Source: Pseudokineococcus marinus (lineage in GTDB: Bacteria; Actinomycetota; Actinomycetes; Actinomycetales; Quadrisphaeraceae). From it: a stretch of DNA of 64,000 nt. Within the stretch, counting starts at the first letter, position 1. The number at the start of each line of letters is the position of its first letter. Under the pieces are notes generated by a model that was not told where the DNA came from, searched no databases, and saw nothing but the letters and a program-made list of their open reading frames with translations. The DNA lies in contig NZ_JBBHZZ010000004.1 in assembly GCF_037482405.1 (NCBI RefSeq), forward strand, positions 310,001-374,000. The letters run 5' to 3'. Positions 15,068 through 22,429 of the stretch are shown one piece after another. Made by a program: the position numbers and the translations under genes.

Positions 15068-16399
15068 ATGCGACACGCGCGCACCACCACCGCCGGTGCC
15101 CTCGGCATCACGGCCCTGCTGGCGCTGAGCGCCTGCGGCAGCTCCGGGTCGTCGGGCGCCTCGGGGGCCCCGGCGAGCATCGGCGGCGCCGACGGCGAGG
15201 GCGAGACCCTCACCGTCTGGGTCATGGACGGCGACTACACCGAGCCGACCCTCGACGCGATCAACGAGCGGTTCACCGAGGAGACGGGCGCCGAGGTCGA
15301 CGTCCAGGTCCAGCAGTGGGACGGCATCACGACGAAGGTCAGCACCGCGCTGTCGACGTCGACGCCGCCCGACGTCCTCGACCTCGGCAACACGCAGGTC
15401 CCCGGCTACGCCGCCAACGGCGCGCTGCTCGACCTGTCGTCCTACGCCGACGACCTCCGCGCGGGCCGCACCTGGCTCGCGGGCCTGGAGGACCCGGCCA
15501 CGATCGACGGCACGCTGTACGCCGTCCCGGGCTTCGCGGGCACCCGCACCGTCATCTACAACACGACGATGTGGGCCGACGCCGGCGTCACGGAGCCGCC
15601 CACGACGTACGAGGAGCTGACGAGCGCGCTCGACGCCGTCGCCGCGGCGAACGGCGGCACCACGGGCTTCGCGCCCTTCTACTACCCGGCCGGCCAGTGG
15701 TACGCGGGCCTGCAGTGGGTGTGGGACGCGGGCGGCGAGATGGCCACCGACGAGGACGGCACGTGGACCGGGCAGATGAGCAGCCCGGAGAGCCAGCAGG
15801 GCCTGCAGCAGTTCAAGGACTTCCAGAACACCTACTCCACCGGCGCCTCGCAGACCCTCGACGTGCTCTCGCCGGACCAGACGCAGATCTTCGCCGACGG
15901 CCAGACCTCGGCGATCATCGCGACGAGCAGCTCGATCGACATGATCACCTCGGCGAACCCCGACATCACCGAGGACGACCTCGGCACCTTCCCCTTCCCG
16001 GGCACCTCCGGGGAGGCGCAGCCGGTCTTCCTCGGCGGCTCCGTCTGGGGCGTCGCCGCCCGCACCGACCAGCCCGACCTGGCGCTGGAGTGGGTGAGCA
16101 TCGCCGCGAGCCCGGAGATCCAGGACGAGTACGTCTTCGGCGAGCAGGGCTGGATCCCCAACAGCACCGAGGCCGTCGAGGCGGCCCAGGCGACCGGCCT
16201 GAGCCCGGTCGACGAGGGCTACTTCGCCGCCTCCCTCCGCTCGCGCGCCACGCCGGCCGCGGCGAGCTGGCCGACCCTCGAGGGCGACCAGAGCGTCAAC
16301 GAGCTCTTCACCTCCGTCGCCAGCGGCTCGAAGACGCCGGAGCAGGCCGCTGCCGACTTCGACGACCACCTCGAGTCCGTGCTGAACGAGGGGCAGTGA
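15068..16399 (+). CDS. CUT1 ABC transporter sugar-binding lipoprotein
   Basis: 443 residues. Signal peptide with lipobox LSAC (Cys about residue 22), then a Gly/Ser linker and a family-1 extracellular solute-binding fold (LTVWVMDGDYTEPTLDAINERF, TPPDVLDLGNTQVPGYAANG). It captures an oligosaccharide outside the membrane and hands it to the two permeases encoded next. A strong AAGGAG ribosome-binding site precedes the ATG. The gene order ROK regulator, binding protein, two permeases, GH20 argues for an N-acetylglucosamine-containing ligand such as chitobiose; that is inference. No ATPase gene is present in the operon. Confidence 0.9.
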   Translation: MRHARTTTAGALGITALLALSACGSSGSSGASGAPASIGGADGEGETLTVWVMDGDYTEPTLDAINERFTEETGAEVDVQVQQWDGITTKVSTALSTSTPPDVLDLGNTQVPGYAANGALLDLSSYADDLRAGRTWLAGLEDPATIDGTLYAVPGFAGTRTVIYNTTMWADAGVTEPPTTYEELTSALDAVAAANGGTTGFAPFYYPAGQWYAGLQWVWDAGGEMATDEDGTWTGQMSSPESQQGLQQFKDFQNTYSTGASQTLDVLSPDQTQIFADGQTSAIIATSSSIDMITSANPDITEDDLGTFPFPGTSGEAQPVFLGGSVWGVAARTDQPDLALEWVSIAASPEIQDEYVFGEQGWIPNSTEAVEAAQATGLSPVDEGYFAASLRSRATPAAASWPTLEGDQSVNELFTSVASGSKTPEQAAADFDDHLESVLNEGQ

Positions 16400-16402
16400 C
16401 AC

Positions 16403-17440
16403 GTGCGAGCGGCTCCTCGGACCCCCGACGACCGCGCGACCGCGCCCGAGAGCGACGGGTCCGCGCTCGCTGAGACGGACGCCGGCCGCGTCCCGGTCCC
16501 CCCGCCCGCCGCCGGGCGGGGGGACCGGGCCCCCGGCCCGGCGCGGGGGCGCCGTCGCGAACTGGCGCCGCTGTGGCTCATGGCGCCCGCCGGCGTCGTG
16601 CTCGTCGCCATCACCCTGGCGCCGATCGTCTTCCTCGTCTTCACCTCGTTCACCGACTACGACCAGCGGACCCTCTTCACGGGCGCCTACGAGGGCGTGG
16701 GCCTCGCCCAGTACGCCGCGCTGCTGCAGGACGGCGACTTCTGGGCGTCCCTCGTGCGCACGGTCCTCTTCACGGCGGCGATGGTCGCCGGCAGCGTCGT
16801 CATCGGGATGGCGGTCTCGCACCTGCTCACCCGGCTCGACCGGGGGGTGCGCTTCCTCGTCACCGTGGTGCTCATCCTCGCGTGGGCGATGCCGAACGTC
16901 GCGTCCTCGCTCGTGTGGAACTGGCTCTTCCAGCCGGGGTACGGGGTCGTCAACTGGCTGCTCACGCAGCTGAGGGTCTTCGGCGACATGACGCAGACGG
17001 ACTGGACGCAGAGCCCGGCGCTCGCCTACACGGTGATCTGGCTGCTCATCGTCTGGCAGGCGGTGCCCTTCATCGCGCTCACGCTCAACGCCGCCGAGAC
17101 GCAGGTGCCGGGCGAGCACCAGGAGGCCGCGCGCCTCGACGGCGCGGGCGAGCTGCGCGTCTACCGCGAGGTCACGCTGACCTTCCTCAAGCCGACGCTC
17201 CTGCTCGTGACGATCCTGTCGATCATCTGGGACTACAACGTCTTCAACCAGATCTGGCTCGTCTCGCGCGGTGGCCCCGACGGCGCGACGTCGACCCTCG
17301 GCGTCTTCACCTACCAGACCGCCTTCGTGGGCTTCGAGGTCGGCCAGGGCGCCGCCATCTCCGTGGTGACGACGCTGCTCCTGCTGGGCCTCACGGCGGT
17401 CTACATCCGCAACCTGCTGCGCTCGGGAGAAGACCTGTGA
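16403..17440 (+). CDS. CUT1 sugar ABC permease (MalF type)
   Basis: 345 residues with a Pro/Arg-rich cytosolic N-terminus of about 55 residues and six predicted transmembrane helices. The ABC coupling (EAA) loop reads EHQEAARLDGAGELRVYREV near residues 235-255. It forms the membrane channel with the following permease. The GTG start lies 3 nt after the binding-protein stop, and its stop overlaps the next start by GTGA, so the subunits are coupled. Pairing with GH20 suggests a GlcNAc oligosaccharide substrate. Confidence 0.9.
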   Translation: MRAAPRTPDDRATAPESDGSALAETDAGRVPVPPPAAGRGDRAPGPARGRRRELAPLWLMAPAGVVLVAITLAPIVFLVFTSFTDYDQRTLFTGAYEGVGLAQYAALLQDGDFWASLVRTVLFTAAMVAGSVVIGMAVSHLLTRLDRGVRFLVTVVLILAWAMPNVASSLVWNWLFQPGYGVVNWLLTQLRVFGDMTQTDWTQSPALAYTVIWLLIVWQAVPFIALTLNAAETQVPGEHQEAARLDGAGELRVYREVTLTFLKPTLLLVTILSIIWDYNVFNQIWLVSRGGPDGATSTLGVFTYQTAFVGFEVGQGAAISVVTTLLLLGLTAVYIRNLLRSGEDL

Positions 17441-18345
17441 CGACGCCCTCGACCGCCGCGCCCCCCGCCGCGCCGACGGGCACCCTGCCCGTGCGGGCGC
17501 CGGCGTCCCGCAGCAGGCGCCGCCGCCGCGGCCGCGCCGTCGCCAACTCCCTGGCGCTGGTCTTCTGCGTCGTCTGGCTCTTCCCCGTCTACTGGATGGT
17601 CAACACGGCGTTCAAGCCGCGCTCGGAGGTCCTCAGCGCCACCCCGCGCTTCTGGCCCTCGGAGCCGACGGTGAGCAACTTCACCACCGCGGTGACGCAG
17701 TCGGGCTTCCTGCAGAACCTGCTCAACAGCGTCGTCGTGGTCGGGGCGACGCTCGTCGTCGCCGTCGTGCTCGGCATCTTCGCCGCGGCGGCCGTCTCGC
17801 GGTTCCGCTTCCGCGGCCGCCGCGCGATCATGGTCGTCATCCTGGCGGTGCAGATGCTGCCCGCGACGGCGCTGCTCATCCCGATGTTCGTGGTCTTCAA
17901 CACGACGGGCCTGCTCGGCAGCTACGTCGCCCTCGTCCTGGCCTACGTCGCCACGGTGCTGCCCTTCTCGATCTGGGTCATGCGCGGCTTCTTCGTCGCC
18001 ATCCCCGTCGAGGTGGAGGAGGCCGCCCGGATCGACGGCGCCAGCACCTGGCAGGTGCTCGTGCGGATCCTCTTCCCGCTCGTGGCGCCCGGCGTCATCG
18101 CCACGAGCATCTTCGCCTTCATCGCGGCGTGGAACGACTACCTCTTCGCCTACACGTTCATGCAGGACCAGAGCCGCTACACGCTGCCCGTCTGGCTCGC
18201 GTCCTTCTCGAACCCCAACACGGGCACCGACTTCGGCGGGCAGATGGCCGCGTCGCTGCTCTTCTCGCTGCCCGTCGTCATCTTCTTCCTCATCATCCAG
18301 CGCAACCTCGTCTCCGGCATGTCCGCCGGGGCCGTGAAGGGCTAG
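17437..18345 (+). CDS. CUT1 sugar ABC permease (MalG type)
   Basis: 302 residues, six predicted transmembrane helices after an Arg-rich N-terminal tail (RSRRRRRGR). The EAA loop reads VEVEEAARIDGASTWQVLVRI (about 192-212), and the C-terminus ends QRNLVSGMSAGAVKG, typical for MalG-like permeases. The GTG start overlaps the preceding stop by 4 nt. GH20 follows after 9 nt, so importer and intracellular hydrolase are expressed together. The ATPase must come from elsewhere, presumably an MsiK-like shared subunit. Confidence 0.91.
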   Translation: MTTPSTAAPPAAPTGTLPVRAPASRSRRRRRGRAVANSLALVFCVVWLFPVYWMVNTAFKPRSEVLSATPRFWPSEPTVSNFTTAVTQSGFLQNLLNSVVVVGATLVVAVVLGIFAAAAVSRFRFRGRRAIMVVILAVQMLPATALLIPMFVVFNTTGLLGSYVALVLAYVATVLPFSIWVMRGFFVAIPVEVEEAARIDGASTWQVLVRILFPLVAPGVIATSIFAFIAAWNDYLFAYTFMQDQSRYTLPVWLASFSNPNTGTDFGGQMAASLLFSLPVVIFFLIIQRNLVSGMSAGAVKG

Positions 18346-18354
18346 GCCGTCCCC

Positions 18355-19995
18355 GTGCAGACCACCCCGCAGTCCCCCGCCCTCCTCCCCCGCCCGCAGC
18401 ACCTCACGACCGGGGACGGCGAGCTCGTGCTCGACGCCGGCACCCGCGTCGCCGCGCCGGACGAGCTCTCCGACGTCCTCGCCCTGCTGCAGGCGGCCCT
18501 GCGCCCCGCGACGGGCCTGCCGCTGCGGGAGGGCGGAGACGACGCCGCCATCCGCCTCGCGCTCGACGCCGACCTCGGCCCGGAGGCCTACACGCTGAGC
18601 ACGGGCCCGGACGGCGCCGTCGTGCGCGGCGGGGACCGCGCCGGCGTCTTCTACGGCTGCCAGGCGCTGCTCCAGCTGCTGCCGCCGACCGTCCACCGGC
18701 GCGCGGCCGTCACCGGCGAGCGCTGGGCCCTGCCCGCCGTCGAGGTGCGCGACGCCCCCCGCTTCGGCTGGCGCGGGGTGATGCTCGACGTGGCCCGGCA
18801 CTTCATGCCCAAGCACGACGTGCTGCGCTTCATCGACCTCATGGCGATGCACCGCCTCAACACGCTGCACTGGCACCTCACCGAGGACCAGGGCTGGCGC
18901 ATCGAGATCCGCAAGTACCCGCGGCTCACCGAGGTCGGCGCCTGGCGCCGCGAGACCCAGGTCGGCGCGTCGGAGGAGTCCCCGTCCGACGGGCGACCCC
19001 ACGGCGGCTACTACACGCAGGACGACGTCCGCGAGGTCGTCGCCTACGCGGCGGCACGGGGCATCACCGTCGTCCCCGAGATCGAGACGCCGGGCCACGT
19101 CCAGGCCGCGCTGGCCGCCTACCCCGAGCTCGGCGTCACGGGCGAGCAGCTCGACGTGTTCACCCGCTGGGGCATCGACCCCAACGTCCTCAACATGGAG
19201 GAGTCGACCGTCGACTTCTTCACCGACGTCCTCGACGAGGTGATGGAGCTCTTCCCCTCGACCTTCATCGGCATCGGCGGTGACGAGTGCCCGCGCGACC
19301 AGTGGCGCACCGACCCGCGCACCCAGGAGCGCATGCGCGAGCTGGGCGTGGAGCGCGAGGCCGACCTGCAGACGTGGTTCATGCGCCGCCTCGACGACCA
19401 CCTCACCGCGCGCGGGCGCCGGTCCTTCGGGTGGGACGAGATCCTCGAGGGCGAGCTGGCGCCGACGGCGACCGTCGCCTCGTGGCGCGGCATGGCCGGC
19501 GCCGTGACGGCGGCGCGCCGCGGGCACGACGTCGTCGCGTGCCCCGACGACCTCGTCTACCTCGACTACCGGCAGTCCGAGATGCCGAACGAGCCGATCC
19601 CCGTGGCGACGCCGCTGACGGTCGAGGACGTCTACACCTCCTTCGAGCCGGTGCCGCCGCAGCTGTCGCCCGAGGAGGCGCGCCACGTCCTCGGCGGCCA
19701 GGCGAACATCTGGACCGAGCACGCCGACTCCCCGCGCACCGTCGACTACCTCGTGTTCCCGCGCCTGTGCGCCGTCGCCGAGGTGCTGTGGGCGGACGGC
19801 GAGCGCGACCTCGACGACTTCCAGCGGCGCCTGGACGCGCACCTGGAGCGGCTCGACGCCGTCGGCGTCGAGTACCGCCGCGACTCGGGCCCGCTGCCCT
19901 GGCAGGAGCGCCCCGGCGTCGTCGGCCGCCCCATGAGCCACGAGGAGCGCGCGGCGCACATCGCCGAGCTCGTGGAGAGCATCTCGACCCCCTGA
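18355..19995 (+). CDS. Cytoplasmic beta-N-acetylhexosaminidase, GH20
   Basis: 546 residues. The N-terminal GH20b domain (about 1-130) is followed by the catalytic TIM barrel: RFGWRGVMLDVARHFMPKHD, LHWHLTEDQGWRIEIRKYP, and FIGIGGDECP near residue 310, where the Asp-Glu pair is the catalytic couple of substrate-assisted GH20 enzymes. There is no signal peptide, so it acts inside the cell on imported GlcNAc- or GalNAc-terminated oligosaccharides. It is the last gene of the importer operon, and a strong terminator follows 14 nt after the stop. The product GlcNAc would go to the ROK kinase, NagA and NagB. Confidence 0.94.
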   Translation: MQTTPQSPALLPRPQHLTTGDGELVLDAGTRVAAPDELSDVLALLQAALRPATGLPLREGGDDAAIRLALDADLGPEAYTLSTGPDGAVVRGGDRAGVFYGCQALLQLLPPTVHRRAAVTGERWALPAVEVRDAPRFGWRGVMLDVARHFMPKHDVLRFIDLMAMHRLNTLHWHLTEDQGWRIEIRKYPRLTEVGAWRRETQVGASEESPSDGRPHGGYYTQDDVREVVAYAAARGITVVPEIETPGHVQAALAAYPELGVTGEQLDVFTRWGIDPNVLNMEESTVDFFTDVLDEVMELFPSTFIGIGGDECPRDQWRTDPRTQERMRELGVEREADLQTWFMRRLDDHLTARGRRSFGWDEILEGELAPTATVASWRGMAGAVTAARRGHDVVACPDDLVYLDYRQSEMPNEPIPVATPLTVEDVYTSFEPVPPQLSPEEARHVLGGQANIWTEHADSPRTVDYLVFPRLCAVAEVLWADGERDLDDFQRRLDAHLERLDAVGVEYRRDSGPLPWQERPGVVGRPMSHEERAAHIAELVESISTP

Positions 19996-20009
19996 GAGAC
20001 GCCGCACCT

Positions 20010-20042
20010 CCCGCCGCACCCCGTGGTCGAGGGTGCGGCGGG
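20010..20042 (+). terminator. Intrinsic-type terminator after GH20
   Basis: A perfect 12-bp stem (CCCGCCGCACCC and complement) with a 9-nt loop begins 14 nt after the GH20 stop. It lacks a U-tract but is strong and well placed to end the importer operon. Confidence 0.75.
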
Positions 20043-20097
20043 CGATCCCGCACGCCCTCGGCCGCTCGCGCACGTCTGCACCACCTCACCCCGACCC

Positions 20098-20119
20098 GCC
20101 CGGGCACCGCTGCCCGGGC
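20098..20119 (+). promoter_or_regulatory. 9-bp hairpin in the leader of the Tat-exported protein gene
   Basis: GCCCGGGCA-CCGC-TGCCCGGGC forms a perfect stem just before the ribosome-binding site (GGAAGGA, 20126-20132) and the ATG at 20139. It may be a second terminator or a leader structure that protects mRNA or limits read-through. Confidence 0.45.
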
Positions 20120-20138
20120 TTCCCCGGAAGGACCAGAC

Positions 20139-21428
20139 ATGCCCGTCTCCCCCCGCCCCTCGTCCCGCCGCACCACCGGTTCCGGCGCCCCCCTCAGCCG
20201 ACGCGGCGTCCTCCTCGGCGCTCTCGGCGGGGCCGGCGCCGCCGCTGCCCTGGCCGGCGCCGCTCCCGCCACCGCAGCACCCGCGCGCTCCTACGCGGGG
20301 GCGACGACGTCCTCGGTCGCCGGGGCCTTCGCCTTCCTCGCCGAGAAGCTCGACCAGTACGGGTCCGGCGACGAGCTGCGGGTGCCACGCAGCTACACGG
20401 GCGGCTTCTTCCAGACCCCGACCTTCGACTTCGTCTCGTCCTTCGCCTACGACGACGCCCTGATGATCATGGCGTGGCTCGCCAGCGGCTCGGCCGACCA
20501 CCGCGGGCGCGCCGTCCTCCTCGGCGACGCCCTGCTCTACGCGCAGGCCAACGACCCGATCGGCGACGGCCGCACCCGCGCCTCGTACCAGCCGAACCCC
20601 TTCATCACGGGCGACGGGACGCCGTACATCGGCTCCCCCGCCGCCTACAGCGGCAACCAGGCCTGGGTCGGCATGGCGATGTGCCACCTCCACGCCGCCA
20701 CGGGCGAGCAGCGCTTCCTCGACGGCGCGCTGCGCCTCGCGACGTGGCTGCAGGAGAACACCGAGGACCTCGCGCGGGCGCCGTACGGCTACACGGGCGG
20801 CCGCAGCGCCGACGACGTCCCCTTCACCTTCAAGGCGACCGAGCACAACATCGACATCAGCGCCTTCTTCACCATGCTGGCGACGCTCACCGGCGACGCC
20901 GTCTGGACCGCGCGGGCCGACGTCGCCCGCTCGTTCCTCGTGGCCATGCAGGCCGAGGACGGCCACCTGTGGACCGGCACGAACCCCGACGGGACGACGA
21001 CGAACTACTACCCCATCCCGGCCGACGGCCAGACGTGGGCTTACCTCGCGACGCTCGACGACCGCTACGGCCCGGCGGTCCAGTGGGTGCTCGACAACCT
21101 CATGGCGACGGACGGCCGGTACGAGGGGTCGAGCTTCAGCAACGCCGACGTCACCAAGGTCTGGTTCGAGGGGACAGCGCAGCTCGCGCTCGCCCTGCAG
21201 GAGCGCGGAGCCGCCCGCGACGACGTCCGCCAGCGCCGGCTGCTCGCCGAGATCGTCGAGGCGCAGGCGAGCATCCCCACCGGCGACGGGCGGGGCGTCG
21301 TCTCGGCGTCGAGCGACGGGCTCGACTCGGGCTTCGGCGACCTCTACTACGCGAGCCTGCACACCGGGGCGACGGCCTGGTACCTGCTGGCCGCGCAGCG
21401 GGCCAACCCGTTCCAGCTGGGCTTCTGA
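20139..21428 (+). CDS. Tat-exported protein, probable alpha/alpha-barrel, function unknown
   Basis: 429 residues. The N-terminus has a twin-arginine signal (SRRGVLLGALGGAGAAAALAG) with cleavage near ATAAPA (about 47). The mature part is helix-rich with regular aromatic motifs (FDFVSSFAYDDALMIMAWLASG, YSGNQAWVGMAMCHLHAATG, EHNIDISAFFTMLATLTGD, FEGTAQLALALQ), a pattern typical of alpha/alpha-toroid glycosidases and lyases. Acidic residues in FAYDD and EHNID are candidate catalytic residues. I do not recognise the family. It follows the GlcNAc importer operon after a terminator and has its own ribosome-binding site. A role in extracellular glycan degradation is inferred from fold pattern and context. 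Confidence 0.75.
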   Translation: MPVSPRPSSRRTTGSGAPLSRRGVLLGALGGAGAAAALAGAAPATAAPARSYAGATTSSVAGAFAFLAEKLDQYGSGDELRVPRSYTGGFFQTPTFDFVSSFAYDDALMIMAWLASGSADHRGRAVLLGDALLYAQANDPIGDGRTRASYQPNPFITGDGTPYIGSPAAYSGNQAWVGMAMCHLHAATGEQRFLDGALRLATWLQENTEDLARAPYGYTGGRSADDVPFTFKATEHNIDISAFFTMLATLTGDAVWTARADVARSFLVAMQAEDGHLWTGTNPDGTTTNYYPIPADGQTWAYLATLDDRYGPAVQWVLDNLMATDGRYEGSSFSNADVTKVWFEGTAQLALALQERGAARDDVRQRRLLAEIVEAQASIPTGDGRGVVSASSDGLDSGFGDLYYASLHTGATAWYLLAAQRANPFQLGF

Positions 21429-21441
21429 GGCGGCCGCCGCG

Positions 21442-22335
21442 TCAGACGGGCTCGGCGCCCCCGTGCCCGTGCCCGTGCTCCGCGCGGTACCGCAGGGGGC
21501 TGCAGCCGTGGACGGCGCGGAACTGGCGGGAGAAGTAGAAGGGGTCCTCGTAGCCGACGGCGCTCGCCACCTCGGCGACCGTGCGGGTCGAGGTGATGAG
21601 CAGCTCGCAGGCGCGCGCCATGCGCAGCCGCTTGGCGTACTCGAGCACGCCGCCGCCGGTGGCGGCGCGGAAGAGCGCCGAGAAGTGCGACGTCGACAGG
21701 CCGGCCGCCCTCGCCAGCTCGGGCACGCGCACGGGCTGCTCGAGGTGGCGCCGCAGGTGCTCCTGCGCCTGCCGCACCGGCTCCACGGGGGCGCGCCCGC
21801 CGGCGACGGCGTCGGCCGCCAGCTGGGTCAGCAGCGCCCACCCGACGCCGGAGGCCGCGAGGAGGCTCGCGCGCGTCTCGTCGCGCTCGAGGAGCGTGAT
21901 GGCCTCGTCGACCAGGGACTGCGTGCGCAGGGGCTCGTGGAGGTCGACGACCCGGGGGGCGCCGTCCGGGCAGACGAGCGCCACGGGCGCGCCCGCCCGG
22001 GCGCCGGTGACGTGCGCCCACCAGATCGTCCAGGGGTCGGCCGGGCTGGCGCGGTAGGCGTGGCGGGCGCGCGGCGGGATGACGAGCGCCTGGCCCGCGC
22101 GGACGGCCAGCTCGCCGGACGCGGTGGCGCAGGAGCCCCGGCCGCTGGTGCAGACGATGACGACGGCTTCATCCGCGCCCGAGGCGCGTGAGCGGCCATG
22201 CTGCGCCGCCCGGGGGAAGTAGCCGGCGTCGGTGACGACGACGTCCGCCGTGACCGGCTGCCGCAGGGCGGCCGCCACGACGGGCCGGGGAAGGACGCGC
22301 AGCCGCTGGCCGGGGAAGCCGTCGCGGAGCAGCAC
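21442..22335 (-). CDS. AraC family transcriptional regulator
   Basis: 298 residues. An N-terminal cupin-like sensor domain (VCTSGRGSCATASGELAVRAGQALVIPPRARHAYRA) is joined to a C-terminal double helix-turn-helix (about 185-285: ELARAAGLSTSHFSALFRAATGG, then AEVASAVGYEDPFYFSRQFRAVHGCSP), the AraC/XylS signature. It has a His/Gly-rich tail. The GTG at 22335 is chosen because an earlier ATG at 22431 would overlap the divergent gene's start codon, and because CACGCT, a weak -10, ends 6 nt upstream. It is divergent from the DUF5107-TPR gene and probably activates the 22-33 kb sugar locus in response to the imported sugar. Confidence 0.87.
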   Translation of the reverse strand: MLLRDGFPGQRLRVLPRPVVAAALRQPVTADVVVTDAGYFPRAAQHGRSRASGADEAVVIVCTSGRGSCATASGELAVRAGQALVIPPRARHAYRASPADPWTIWWAHVTGARAGAPVALVCPDGAPRVVDLHEPLRTQSLVDEAITLLERDETRASLLAASGVGWALLTQLAADAVAGGRAPVEPVRQAQEHLRRHLEQPVRVPELARAAGLSTSHFSALFRAATGGGVLEYAKRLRMARACELLITSTRTVAEVASAVGYEDPFYFSRQFRAVHGCSPLRYRAEHGHGHGGAEPV

Positions 22336-22337
22336 GG

Positions 22338-22422
22338 CGCCAGCGTGGCGGCAGGTCGTCGTTTCGTCCAGCCCCTGTCGCGGGATGCTGCATGGTGGCG
22401 GCGCCGCGAGCGCGCCTAGCGT
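22338..22422. promoter_or_regulatory. Divergent promoter region of araC-type and DUF5107 genes
   Basis: Rightward, TAGCGT (22417-22422) ends 7 nt before the ATG at 22430. Leftward, TGGACG (22370-22365), a 17-bp spacer and CACGCT (22347-22342) end 6 nt before GTG 22335. A CGCCA-GCG-TGGCG inverted repeat (22338-22350) overlaps the leftward -10. Both genes would be leaderless, and the repeat may be an AraC-type site. Confidence 0.4.
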
Positions 22423-22429
22423 CCGCGCC

